In this document: positions 25,301 through 33,183 of the stretch, piece after piece
Numbering within the stretch: position 1 is the stretch's first letter
Layout: every line of letters begins with the position of its first letter
Program-made: the position numbers and the translations under genes
Assembly (NCBI GenBank): GCA_964586155.1
Contig: CAZPHC010000007.1
Coordinates: 149,474-213,473, forward strand
Direction of reading: 5' to 3'
Source of the DNA: SXNM01 sp964586155
GTDB taxonomy: Bacteria; Myxococcota_A; UBA9042
Length of the DNA: 64,000 bases
The notes under the pieces: generated by a model
Seen by the model: the letters and a program-made list of their open reading frames with translations, nothing else
Told to the model about the DNA's origin: nothing
The model's database searches: none

Positions 25301-27462
25301 TGCACGTCGCGATCGTCCATGCCGGCCAGCACCGACTCGGCGTGGGTCGCGAGCACGCCCGAGAGGCCGCCCATGGCCTCGAGCGCAGCGCGCGTGAGCA
25401 GGTGGCGCTCGGTGTCGCGGGCCTCCCACAGTCGGCTGGCGGCGAATTGCAGCAGCGGCAGCGGCGCCGTCTCGCTGCGCAGCTCGTCGACCATCGACTC
25501 GGCGAGCCCCGGCTCGAAGGCATACCCGAGCTCGGCAGCCGGGCCGACCAGCGAGCGCTGCAGCGCCGCAGCGTCCGGGGGCCCGAGCGCGAGCAGGTTG
25601 GCGACGATGGCGTCGCGCAGGCCGGGGGTCTCGGCCAGCGCCGAGAGGAAGTCGTCGCGCATCGTGACGACGACCCGCACCGGCACGGCGGGATCGTCGG
25701 CCGCCGAGAGCAACGCGGCGGCGAACGCGGCGCGCTCCTCGGCGGGTTGGTCGAGCGTAAAGAGCTCTTCGAGTTGGTCGACGAGCAGCATCACACGGAT
25801 CTGCGTCTCGGTGGCCAGATGGCGCAGCACCTCGCCGACAAAGCCGGGGCGTGCGGCCAGATCGACCTGCTCGCCACCGAGCGCCGCATACGAAGCCGGC
25901 GCCAGGGCTTGCAGCCGTTGGCGTAGGGTCGCCAGCGGCGTGCGCCCGGGCACCATCGAGGTGCTCTGCCAGACCGCGTCCTGCTGCCGCAGCCGCCCGA
26001 GCAGGCCGGCGCGTGCCAGCGACGACTTGCCCGCGCCGCTCGGCCCGACGATGGCCACCAAGGCCCTGCCCGCCGCCATGTTCGCCAGCTGCGCCGACTC
26101 GCGGTCGCGGCCGAAGAACCAGCCCGAGTCAGCCTCGCCAAACGCCTCGAGGAAGCGGTAGGGCTCGCCGCCCTGGCCTTTGCGCGTCGCGCCCTCGATC
26201 GCCAGCAGCGCCTCGAGCAGCTCGCGGGCGCTGGCGTAGCGGGCCGCCGGCTCGCGCTGCAGGCAGCGGTCGACGATGGCGTCGAGCCCCTTGGCCAGGC
26301 CCGGCACCTGCTGCGACGGCAGCGGCGTGCGGCTGTCGGTCAGGATCATCAGCGGCTTGGCGAAGGGCAACGCGCCGACCAGCAGCTGGTAGATCATCAC
26401 GCCGCACGCCCAGATGTCGGTGCGCTCATCCTGGGGCTGGCCGCGCCATTGCTCCGGCGCCATGTACGCCGGGCTGCCCGAGATGGTGCCGCTGGCCTCG
26501 ACCGTGTTCAGGTTGGACATCGTCGAATGCCGCACGCGCTTGGACTCGACCCGGCTGGCGTCGAAGGTCGCGAGGCCAAAGTCGACCACCTTGACCTGGC
26601 CATCCTCGGTCAAGAAGACGTTCTGCGGCTTGAGATCGCGGTGGATCAGGCCCTGGCCGTGGGCGTGGATCAGGCCGCGGCAGATCTCCGCCATCCAGCG
26701 GATCGCCTCGGTCACCGACGGCCTGCCCTTGGCGATGCGATCGTTGAGGGCGTCGCCATCGAGCAGCTCGAGCACCAGGTAGGGCTGACCCCGCCATTGG
26801 CCGACCTGGTGGATCGTCACCACGTTGGGGTGGTTGAGCCGCGCCGTCGCCCGCGCCTCGCTGAGGAAGAGCTGCGTCAGCCGCGCGCGCGCCTTGGCGT
26901 CCTGGCCGCCGAGGCGCATCACCTTGATCGCGACGCGTCGGCCCAAGCGCAGGTCGCGGGCGAGGTAGACCGTGCCCATGCCGCCGACGCCGATCGTGCG
27001 GATGATCTCGAAGTCCTCGCCGATGCGGTCGCCGGCGACCGCGTCCGCGTCATCGAACGGGCCCGAGGCCTCGCCGTCGATCGAGCCGTCGTTTGGCGAC
27101 AGGCTGCTGATGGCCGCGGCCACCGCGTCGGTGGCGGTCGAGGCGTCCGGTTCCGAGACGAAGGTCTCGGCGTCCGCGACGTTCGGGGCCGACGCGTCGG
27201 CGACCATCGTCTCGCTGCTGACGACATCGTCGAGGTTCATGTCGAGGCGGAGGTCGACAGGGGCGGGCGTCGCAGCCGGCGCGGTGCCGTCGTCGGCCAC
27301 CATCGTCTCGTCGCTCAGGCCAAGCGCGTCCACCGCAGCCAGGCGCGCCCGCAATTGCGCATCGATCGCGGTGTCACCGTCGTCCCCGGCGGGTGCCGCC
27401 GGCCCGAGATCGGTGAACGTCTCGTCGCTCAAGATGTCCTCGGAGTCCTGCTCCACCGCCAT
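22384..27462 (-). CDS. Ser/Thr kinase - nSTAND NTPase - WD40 fusion protein
   Basis: 1692 aa from ATG with GAGGCAAGGG just upstream. An acidic N-terminus (1-145) carries four copies of a (S/A)(D/S)ET(M/F) motif: SDETFTDL, SDETMVAD, SSETMVAD and DAETFVSE. A Hanks-type kinase domain spans about 151-410: GVGGMGTVYLARD, VAIKVM (Lys180), HRDLKPQN, DFGLATF and APEQW, so it should be active. At 430-860 is a STAND NTPase opened by FFGRDRESAQL with a P-loop VGPSGAGKSSLARAG (near 467) and a Walker B-like MLLVDQLEELFT. A transmembrane helix (about 864-890) is followed by a coiled coil and, from about 1000 to the end, a WD40 propeller (repeated H.G.V..(L/V)A....G...ATGSNDESIRLW). This is a membrane signalling hub: the propeller presumably senses a partner, the NTPase oligomerises, the kinase signals. 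Confidence 0.92.
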   Translation of the reverse strand: MAVEQDSEDILSDETFTDLGPAAPAGDDGDTAIDAQLRARLAAVDALGLSDETMVADDGTAPAATPAPVDLRLDMNLDDVVSSETMVADASAPNVADAETFVSEPDASTATDAVAAAISSLSPNDGSIDGEASGPFDDADAVAGDRIGEDFEIIRTIGVGGMGTVYLARDLRLGRRVAIKVMRLGGQDAKARARLTQLFLSEARATARLNHPNVVTIHQVGQWRGQPYLVLELLDGDALNDRIAKGRPSVTEAIRWMAEICRGLIHAHGQGLIHRDLKPQNVFLTEDGQVKVVDFGLATFDASRVESKRVRHSTMSNLNTVEASGTISGSPAYMAPEQWRGQPQDERTDIWACGVMIYQLLVGALPFAKPLMILTDSRTPLPSQQVPGLAKGLDAIVDRCLQREPAARYASARELLEALLAIEGATRKGQGGEPYRFLEAFGEADSGWFFGRDRESAQLANMAAGRALVAIVGPSGAGKSSLARAGLLGRLRQQDAVWQSTSMVPGRTPLATLRQRLQALAPASYAALGGEQVDLAARPGFVGEVLRHLATETQIRVMLLVDQLEELFTLDQPAEERAAFAAALLSAADDPAVPVRVVVTMRDDFLSALAETPGLRDAIVANLLALGPPDAAALQRSLVGPAAELGYAFEPGLAESMVDELRSETAPLPLLQFAASRLWEARDTERHLLTRAALEAMGGLSGVLATHAESVLAGMDDRDVQFARVVLCGLVTPAGTRRAMAPSELAARAGDAQGCLRVVDRLVAGRLLAVIRAEGEQQVQLAHESLIVRWERLHHWLGDDADRRLLRERIAEATRHWQEAGQLREMLWGGEPLARALAYDPAQLGLHPQERAFLDASAAAERKAGRIRRLLVGVGVAAALVITVGSWLGMLALREAAEDARAAEAVAQKSASAAQQAEAHAKLETQRAIDARRDGFARVLAAWADSRLATEPMSALLLAREAAMLRPSGPALDALHRALQASSERHVLRHEHGVSLARWLDDGTLVTVTSEGVVRHLRDDGAGKPPLMPKFAIGAAVPAIAVDPAQRVWLGDTNGGVWRLEGAQVHRAFAAERRLAALAVGSDTRVAIGLSDDAGTLVALVGSEAADAPMRVVREIAGHAGGTLALHWLPGGDQLVSAGADGVIRLGAFGDATRRKIGMHRDAVVALAGDRDGHIVAAASLDGSGSIYRDGVFTKQIGGHDGWVTAVAVDATGEYVATGSNDESIRLWHSDGTFLTRIDGHDYGISSLRFAHADARLLSVSLDGSAAVWAVDGKLIARLAGHEQPLFDGAWSRDDERILTASEDGTARVWATHPSEIARILGPPCEVGRVSLAPDGRSLLAWGEGDLFEACQPGPARWASLDQGHIGPAATRPVGGEEQTVVAGLLLDGDHALLGDANGGIRAFAADGSQRGRSSLGGAIAALLPIEGGAWAVAASGELARIDANGALKAHVAGIPGATLAVAAACSAGVVRAFADGRVEQIAADGAILASQVVEGEVPTAASCGDGRVAIGFAGGKVQVGLGAAATVWNAHGDSVTGLAWTASAAILASAGRDGHLAAWAPDGTLRWRRELGAGAVASLQFDLVGGVLVAFTAAGRLVVTGLDGSPLTNLGVPAGQATSFSQASGSGDVALVVRGTGAFVAPLRPGNVLALAELRRGRSLSDAERAAYGLNGVVDVAPSGRATPPAPAPTR

Positions 27463-27501
27463 CCCTTGCCTCGCTCGAGCCGAGACCACCGACACGATGT
27501 C

Positions 27502-27517
27502 AGCAACCGCATGGCCA
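27502..27517 (-). promoter_or_regulatory. Possible sigma-54 (-24/-12) promoter of the kinase-nSTAND-WD40 gene
   Basis: Minus strand reads TGGCCAT GCGG TTGCT, with the GG and GC dinucleotides separated by 10 bases as in YTGGCACRN4TTGCW. Matches at -24 (TGGC) and -12 (TTGCT) are good, the ACR part is poor. Predicted transcription start is near 27491, about 30 bases before the ATG. Sigma-54 use is common in Myxococcota. A TTGACA without a good -10 lies 46-51 bases further upstream. Confidence 0.35.
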
Positions 27518-27620
27518 CAGGGTCCGTGCCGGCGTCCACGCTGTCAAATCGCAACCGCGATCGGTCGCTTGGCGTCGCCACGGTCGAGGCGGCAGGGGCT
27601 CGCGCCGGGCGCGGCCTGGT

Positions 27621-28985
27621 TCAACGCGAGGGCGAAGCCGGCCGGGTGCCTGACCCACGCCGCGCCGAGACGACACGATCGAGGACCTCGGCCAGGGTCG
27701 CGGTGGCCTCGCGGCTGGTGGCGCCGATCGGCGTCCGCGGCGCCGTCCTGCCGCGGCCGGCCTGCATCTGCGCCACGATGTCGTCTGCGATGCCCGTGAC
27801 GTCGGCGTACGGGAAGGTGCGCCCCGCGCCGCTGCGCGCGAGCAGGCCGGCCAACTCGGCGCTCTCGCTGATGGCCAGCACCGGGCGATCGGCCACGAGG
27901 TAGTCGAAGAGCTTGGCCGCGAGGCGCTGCCGTCCGTGCGGTTGCACCAGGAGCACCAGCAAGTCGGCGGCGGCCATCACCGCGCCGATCTCGCGGTACG
28001 GCACGTGCGGGTGCAGGTGCAGGTAGCCCGCGACGCCCATGCCCTGCGCCATGCGCCACCCCTCCTCGGGGAAGGCGCCGGTGACGACGAGCTGCAGCGC
28101 CTCGGGCCCGACGCCGCGGCTGGCCAGCTCGGCGAGCACGCGCACCAACACGTCCGCCTTGATGAACCGGCCGAAGTTGCCGAGGAACAGCATGGTGAAG
28201 CGATCGAACGCGGCGTGGCGGCCGTCCGCGACCAGCTCGGCGTCGCCGTGGTTGCGGATGCACAGGAACTTCGCGGCGGGCTGCTCGGGGTAGGCGCGGC
28301 GGTAGTCGTCCAGGGTCGCTTCGGTGTTGAGGATCACGGCGTCCGCCCGGCGCACGACGCTGCGCTCGAGCTGGTCGACGACGTTGCGCGCCAGCAGCGG
28401 CCGCATCGGCCGGCGCAGCTCGCAGTGGGCCCAGGGATCGCGCAGATCCACGACCAGCGGCAGCCCGGTCCGGTCGGCGAGCCGCGCGCCGACCAGCGTC
28501 GCGGCGAAGGGGTCGGCGTTGACCAGGATCGCGTCGCAGGGGTGCCGATCGAGCACGCGCTGGGCCGCGGCGAGCGCGTAGGGGATGCGTGGGCCGTGTT
28601 CGCCGAGCGGGATGAGCTCCGGGTTGTCCAGCCACGCCGGCAGCGCCAGCCGGCCGCGTTTGGGCGCGCTGCGCTCGCTGCGGACCCGGCCCGGATCCCG
28701 CGGGCCACCGACCTGCACGGCCTCGTCGCTGGTGGCGCGGCGCCGACGCTCGAGCCAGCGTTGCTCTTCGGCCCTGGCGCGACGGCTCCAGTCGCGGATG
28801 ACGATGGTCGAGTCGGGCACCGCGTCGGCCAACGCGTCGTCGATCGGCTCACCGGCCCAGAGATCGGCGAGCACGACGGGGGCCCAGCCAAACGTCGGCA
28901 GGTGGCGGACGAACTTCAGCGGCCGCAGCGCGCCGACACGGGTTTGGGGCGGAAAGTACGGGCTCAGGTAGAGCAGGCGTCGCAT
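27621..28985 (-). CDS. Glycosyltransferase family 4 (GT-B)
   Basis: 454 aa. N-terminal Rossmann start MRRLLYLSPYFPPQTRVGAL, the typical GT4 opening with Pro-rich loop (YFPP). The second half has LFLGNFGRFIKADVLVRVL (start of the nucleotide-sugar domain) and the late acidic/hydrophobic stretch AAKLFDYLVADRPVLAI, equivalent to the family's 'K..EY.A.G.P' segment. No membrane segment is seen, so the enzyme probably works at the inner face of the membrane, adding a sugar to a lipid or polysaccharide precursor. Ribosome site AGAGGAGCCCCCG. It lies 17 bases after the GT32-like gene on the same strand; the three genes at 31569-27621 form one glycan-building unit. Confidence 0.85.
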   Translation of the reverse strand: MRRLLYLSPYFPPQTRVGALRPLKFVRHLPTFGWAPVVLADLWAGEPIDDALADAVPDSTIVIRDWSRRARAEEQRWLERRRRATSDEAVQVGGPRDPGRVRSERSAPKRGRLALPAWLDNPELIPLGEHGPRIPYALAAAQRVLDRHPCDAILVNADPFAATLVGARLADRTGLPLVVDLRDPWAHCELRRPMRPLLARNVVDQLERSVVRRADAVILNTEATLDDYRRAYPEQPAAKFLCIRNHGDAELVADGRHAAFDRFTMLFLGNFGRFIKADVLVRVLAELASRGVGPEALQLVVTGAFPEEGWRMAQGMGVAGYLHLHPHVPYREIGAVMAAADLLVLLVQPHGRQRLAAKLFDYLVADRPVLAISESAELAGLLARSGAGRTFPYADVTGIADDIVAQMQAGRGRTAPRTPIGATSREATATLAEVLDRVVSARRGSGTRPASPSR

Positions 28986-29002
28986 CGGGGGCTCCTCTGC
29001 GC

Positions 29003-30004
29003 TCACCTTGCCGCATCCGCGCGGCCGGCGTCGAGCGCGCAGAGATCGTCGATCCACGGATCGACCAGGCGGCCGACCAGGGTGTCGGCCCGATGCGCGG
29101 CCAACCAACGTCCGTCGAGGCTCTGGCCGGTGCGGCGGCGCAGCACCGAATCGTAGAGGTGGACCGCGAACGTGCGCGGCAGGTGCGCCGCGAGATCGAA
29201 GTCCGGCGCGAGCGCGCGCGACCGGAACAGGTGCCAGCTCATCTCTGGCCCGTAGGGGTAGAAGGCGTCGGGCGGCAACATCGTCATCGTCGGGGCGTCT
29301 CGGTTGGCCGTGACCGACTCGAGCAGCTTGGTCCCGAGCCGATAGCGCTGGCGGGCGATGGCGTCCGGCAGCGCCGCGGCCGCGAGCAGGACCTTGGCGA
29401 TGGTGGCGTTGCCCGGGCCAGCCCCGAGCACGGCGTTGTTGACCGAGCGATGGAACCACGGCTCGACGGCGGGGAACACGCGCTCGCCGGCGTCGCCCCG
29501 GGCGCACAGCTCGCGAACCGCCATCAGGACGCCCGTGCGCATCCACGGCAGCGGCGAGCGACTGTCGAGCGTCCGCACGGGCAGCGCGACATGCTCCAGG
29601 CCCGCAAAACCGGGCAACTCGAGCAGCGGACGCAGCGAGCGCAGCGGCGGCGCGTCCGTATCGAGGTAGATGCCGCCTTCGCGCTCGAGCAGCACGAGCC
29701 GGACCAGGTTGGCGCGCGCCGCGGGCTGCTGCAGATCAGCGACGAGCGTCAGCAGGCGCTCGACGTCCAGGCCCTCGATGGCCAGCTCGCGCAGCATCGC
29801 CGCGAGGTCCAGCGGCCGCACCTCGACGCCACGGCGGGCGAGGTCGAGCACGAGCGGATCCTGCAGCAGCGCCGGCGTCTCGGTGTGCAGCACGACGCGA
29901 TCGAGCTCGGCGCGCGCCAGCGTCGCGACGGCGGTCAACCACGCGACGGGGGCGAGCTTCGGCCCGGTCCAGACGAGATGTGCCGTCGACGGCAGCAAGC
30001 GCAT
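29003..30004 (-). CDS. GT32-type glycosyltransferase (DXD motif)
   Basis: 333 aa, a GT-A fold enzyme of the 'Gly_transf_sug' (Och1/capsular) type. It begins with PSTAHLVWTGPKLAPVAWL, matching the 'IPK-I-H-(Q/F)-(I/V)-W-x-G' opening of the family, and has the metal-binding DXD in EGGIYLDTDAPPLRSL (near residue 110). Segments ARANLVRLVLLEREGG and PWFHRSVNNAVLGAGPGNATI are also family-like. It is expected to transfer a hexose from a nucleotide sugar to an oligosaccharide. Its ATG shares a base with the upstream stop (TGATG), so it is translationally coupled to the GT4 gene at 31569. No transmembrane segment. Confidence 0.85.
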   Translation of the reverse strand: MRLLPSTAHLVWTGPKLAPVAWLTAVATLARAELDRVVLHTETPALLQDPLVLDLARRGVEVRPLDLAAMLRELAIEGLDVERLLTLVADLQQPAARANLVRLVLLEREGGIYLDTDAPPLRSLRPLLELPGFAGLEHVALPVRTLDSRSPLPWMRTGVLMAVRELCARGDAGERVFPAVEPWFHRSVNNAVLGAGPGNATIAKVLLAAAALPDAIARQRYRLGTKLLESVTANRDAPTMTMLPPDAFYPYGPEMSWHLFRSRALAPDFDLAAHLPRTFAVHLYDSVLRRRTGQSLDGRWLAAHRADTLVGRLVDPWIDDLCALDAGRADAAR

Positions 30005-31569
30005 CAGCTCGCGGTGCCGACCCGACTGCGGCGCGTGGTCGTCGACGCACGGCGGGCGCGCACGGGCGGCTTCGGCGCCGCCGCGCCCGGCTCGGCGGAG
30101 TCCTCGGCGCCAACCGCCACGCTGCCCGCCTCGACTGCGTCGCCCGCGCGCGTCGGCTTCGGCGGCTCGGGCGTGCGCCCGCCTTTGTGGGCGTAGGACT
30201 CGTCGGCCGGGTTGACCGGAGCGGCGTCGATCGGCACGTCGGTGCGCGGCTTGTACGAAGTGGGCACGGCGCCGGTGGCCACGAGCGCGGTGTGCAGCGT
30301 CAGCCAGGGCATCACGTGATGGCGCGCCATGTGGACCTGCGTGCTGAGCTTGCTGCCCTGCAGCGGCGCCGGCGGATGCGCCGCGATGTGCTCACGCGCG
30401 ACGGCGTAGGCGTTCTCGTAGGCCGCGTAGACGACCTCGGGCGCCGACGTCGCGCGCTGGCGACGCGCAGCCTCGAGGCCAAAGGCGCTGCGCATCGCGT
30501 CGTCGGCCAGCAGGCGCAGGATCGCGGCGCCGAAGGCCTCGGCCTCGCCCTTGCCTGCTTCGACCAGCAGGCCGTTCTGCTCGTGCTTGACCTGGTGGGC
30601 GACGCCCATGCCGTCGTCGAAGCCGACCACAGGCGTGCCCATCCACAGCGACTCGCTGACGACCTGGCCGAAGGTCTCGGTCATCGACGGGTAGACGAAG
30701 ACGTCGGCGCGGGCGTACCACTCCGGCAGCTCGCGCTGCGGCTTCTCGCCGACGAACGCGCAGCGGTGGTGGATGCCGAGCGTCTTGGCCAGCGTCTTGA
30801 GCTCCTCGTGCACCGGGCCGTCGCCGATCAGGGTCAGGCTCGCGTCGGGCCGACGCGGCAGCACCTGGTGGGCGAAGACGGCGAGCAGCTTCTCGAGCGA
30901 CTTCTCGGCCGCGTGGCGGCAGGCGACGAGCAGGCGGCTGCCGACGGCGAAGTCCGAGCGGAACGGATCGGGGCCCAGCTCGCGGTTGAAGTTGCGCACG
31001 TCGATCGGCCGCTGGATGACGTGGATCGGCACGTCGAGGCCGATGCGGCGCCAGTAGTCCACCAGGCCCTGGCATTGCACGATCAGGCCGTCGCCGGAGT
31101 TGAACGCGGCGCCGAAGACGCTCTCGACGCCCGTCGTGGCGGCACGCCAGAACCCCTGCAACGGCGGGAAGTTCAGCAGCTCCTCGTTGATCGCGTGGTG
31201 GACGAATCCGGGCAGGTAGATGGTGTTGGTCTGGACCACCGGGATGCCGTGCAGCTTGCGCACCATGGCGGCCCAATGCATCGCGAGCGAGTTGGTGTGG
31301 GCGTGCACCACGTCGAAGCCGGGGTGGCGCGTCCAGGTCTCGGACGGCGACGGAAAGCCGATGCGAACCGAGGTGTATTGGCGGAAGGGCAGCGAATCGA
31401 ACAGGATCGATCCCTCCGGCGCCTGGCGCTGGTTCTTGCCCGGCCGGGGACCGACCAGCGTGACCTTGTGGCCACGCTGCTCCATGTTGCGCTTGTAGGT
31501 CTGCGTCGCGAGCGCCGGCCCGTTGGCGAACTCGACCGCGACATAGTCCGTCAGCATTCCGATGTGCAT
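30004..31569 (-). CDS. Glycosyltransferase family 4 with extended C-terminal tail
   Basis: 521 aa from the ATG with AGGAGAACGACG upstream. It is a GT4 enzyme: MHIGMLTDYVAVEFANGPAL at the N-terminus, FDVVHAHTNSLAMHW, the second-domain start RLLVACRHAAEKSLEKLL, and the catalytic region DVFVYPSMTETFGQVVSESL containing the family 'E-x7-E' pair. It resembles diacylglycerol glucosyltransferase/MshA-type enzymes in the 'HAHT' and 'SMTETFG' parts. The last 120 residues are an extra basic/Pro-rich tail without recognisable domain. It is probably the first gene of a three-gene glycosyltransferase operon. It faces the lipoprotein gene at 31924 across a 354-base spacer. Confidence 0.88.
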   Translation of the reverse strand: MHIGMLTDYVAVEFANGPALATQTYKRNMEQRGHKVTLVGPRPGKNQRQAPEGSILFDSLPFRQYTSVRIGFPSPSETWTRHPGFDVVHAHTNSLAMHWAAMVRKLHGIPVVQTNTIYLPGFVHHAINEELLNFPPLQGFWRAATTGVESVFGAAFNSGDGLIVQCQGLVDYWRRIGLDVPIHVIQRPIDVRNFNRELGPDPFRSDFAVGSRLLVACRHAAEKSLEKLLAVFAHQVLPRRPDASLTLIGDGPVHEELKTLAKTLGIHHRCAFVGEKPQRELPEWYARADVFVYPSMTETFGQVVSESLWMGTPVVGFDDGMGVAHQVKHEQNGLLVEAGKGEAEAFGAAILRLLADDAMRSAFGLEAARRQRATSAPEVVYAAYENAYAVAREHIAAHPPAPLQGSKLSTQVHMARHHVMPWLTLHTALVATGAVPTSYKPRTDVPIDAAPVNPADESYAHKGGRTPEPPKPTRAGDAVEAGSVAVGAEDSAEPGAAAPKPPVRARRASTTTRRSRVGTAS

Positions 31570-31923
31570 CGTCGTTCTCCTGTGATGGGGTCCGCGCCCC
31601 ACGCGGGGCCCGATGTAGCAGAAGACGTGCCAGCGGAGCCCATCTGCCCCCAGGATTCAGCGGTTTTTGCGGTTCTGGACCAAAAAAGCCCATCGCCGTC
31701 GTGGAGGCCGATCGCGCGACGTGTCGGCAACCCAGCAAGATCGATCGGCAAGCGGCGGAGCAGCGCGATCCCGCGGCGCCGCGACACAGACGCCGTCAGG
31801 TCGTCGTCGTGATCACGGCGCCGCCGTGTCACGTCGGGCTTGGAGCACCGTTGCTCCACCTGCGCGAAACGTGGAGTATGGACGCTCCGCGCCGGCCATG
31901 CCCGTCGGCCGGGTGGAGGCGCG
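31570..31923. other. 354-base spacer between divergent genes
   Basis: No open frame here looks like a gene. It contains two A/T-rich tracts (around 31662-31690, the only poly-A/T runs nearby), a GCCCC-ACGC-GGGGC hairpin at 31596-31609 just upstream of the GT4 ribosome site, and a perfect 7-bp inverted repeat at 31841-31858. I could not assign a convincing -35/-10 pair in either direction. Confidence 0.5.
31841..31858. promoter_or_regulatory. Inverted repeat, possible operator
   Basis: TGGAGCA - CCGT - TGCTCCA, a perfect 7-bp dyad with a 4-base centre, 65 bases upstream of the lipoprotein start at 31924. The symmetry and position suit a dimeric regulator's binding site or a small mRNA hairpin. 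No regulator gene is adjacent. Confidence 0.3.
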
Positions 31924-33144
31924 ATGGTCCCACAGGATGACCCGACGCGAGCGGCCGCACGGCGAACGCCTGCGACGCGCCGGGCAGCCGGGCATCGGCC
32001 GCAACGGCCACGCTGGGCCGCGCTGGTCGCCCTGCTCGCCGCGCTCGCCGCGCTCGGCTGCGGCAACGCCAAGACCGCGTCGACCGGCCAGCCCACCCCG
32101 ACGCCGGACACGACGGCACCGGCGGACGATACACTCGCTGTGGCCGAGGACACGTCCGCCGGCGACGACGACACCGCACCGTCGGGCGCCGAGGACGCCA
32201 CGGCCGCCGCGGACACGAGCGCACCGACGGGGCCCTGCCCTGCCTACGTCGCGCCGGTGCAGGTCGGCGCGTTGGACGACGACCGCCTGGACGAGCTCTC
32301 GGGCCTGGTGGCCAGCCGCAACCATGACGACGTGCTCTGGAGCCACAACGACAGCGGCGAGAAGCACGCCCGCCTCTTCGCCCTCGACGGCACGGGCGCG
32401 CTGCGATTGGTCCTGCGCCTGGGCAGCCTCAAGCCGGTCGACACCGAGGACGTCGCGATCGGCCCCTGCGCCGGGGCCCAGGGCGCGACGCCAGCGGGCT
32501 GCCTGCTGCTCGGCGACGTGGGCGACAACAACCACGAGCGCGCCGAGGCCCAGGCCTACCGCGTGGCCGAGCCCGCGAGCATCCCCGCGCCCGGCAGCGG
32601 CGCCGAGCTGCACCTCGACGACGCCGCCGTCGACATCCTGCGCTGGACCTACCCGGCGCGGCCCGAGCTCAAGCGCAAGGCCAGGGCCGAGGCCGAGCAC
32701 CCCGACATCGAGGCCATGGTCGTGCTGGCCGACGGCCGCATCGTGCTGCTCGACAAGCGCGACGACGGGGTGACCAACCTGTTTCGTGTGCAGCCGTCGA
32801 CGACGCCGACCGTCGCAGAGGCGATCGGCACGCTCGGCCTGGCCGACGGGGCCCTTGTCAGCGGCCCGTCTTTGCGCGTCACGGCGGCTGACCTCAGCGA
32901 CGACGGCACGCAGCTGCTGGTGCGCTGCTACTTCCGCGCCTACCAGGTCGATGTGGCGGGCCTGCTGACCGGCGACGCGGCTAGCGCCATCGAGGCGCTG
33001 CCGAACCGGCCCAAACACAAGCTGGTGACCGGCTTCGACGTCCAGGGCGAGGCGATGGCGTGGGCCCGCCAGGGCGGCTACTGGCATGCGTCGGAGGGAG
33101 CCTCAGCGCCGGTGTTTTTCGTGGGCTGCGCCCCGGCGAACTGA
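31924..33144 (+). CDS. Lipoprotein with propeller-like 'HNDSG' domain
   Basis: 406 aa from the ATG with GGAGGCGCG directly upstream. A long basic leader is followed by WAALVALLAALAALGC (lipobox). A Thr/Asp/Ala-rich linker of about 60 residues follows (e.g. DTTAPADDTLAVAEDT). Residues 120-400 resemble the exported beta-propeller family that begins 'ELSGL..S....VLW.HNDSG...LFALD' and has 'DTEDVAIGPC' and 'LLLGDVGDNNHERAE'; these acidic motifs are probably Ca2+ sites. Similar domains occur in phytase-like and SdiA-regulated-type exported proteins, but no catalytic activity can be assigned. Its 3' end faces the nqrM gene. Confidence 0.75.
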   Translation: MVPQDDPTRAAARRTPATRRAAGHRPQRPRWAALVALLAALAALGCGNAKTASTGQPTPTPDTTAPADDTLAVAEDTSAGDDDTAPSGAEDATAAADTSAPTGPCPAYVAPVQVGALDDDRLDELSGLVASRNHDDVLWSHNDSGEKHARLFALDGTGALRLVLRLGSLKPVDTEDVAIGPCAGAQGATPAGCLLLGDVGDNNHERAEAQAYRVAEPASIPAPGSGAELHLDDAAVDILRWTYPARPELKRKARAEAEHPDIEAMVVLADGRIVLLDKRDDGVTNLFRVQPSTTPTVAEAIGTLGLADGALVSGPSLRVTAADLSDDGTQLLVRCYFRAYQVDVAGLLTGDAASAIEALPNRPKHKLVTGFDVQGEAMAWARQGGYWHASEGASAPVFFVGCAPAN

Positions 33145-33148
33145 CGCC

Positions 33149-33179
33149 CGGCTGCCCACTCCCTGCCCGCTGGCAGCCG
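33149..33179. terminator. Hairpin between convergent genes
   Basis: CGGCTGCC (33149-33156) and GGCAGCCG (33172-33179) form a perfect 8-bp stem with a 15-base loop, exactly filling the 39-base gap between the lipoprotein stop (33144) and the nqrM stop (33184). There is no T run on either strand, so if it terminates it does so as a GC hairpin only. Confidence 0.4.
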
Positions 33180-33183
33180 ACGC

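Noticed and set aside
22384..27462. Reading the WD40-kinase gene as a CRISPR- or toxin-associated component
   Set aside because: No repeats, nuclease or toxin gene nearby; the evidence supports only a kinase-NTPase-propeller fusion. Defence is left as a test, not a claim.
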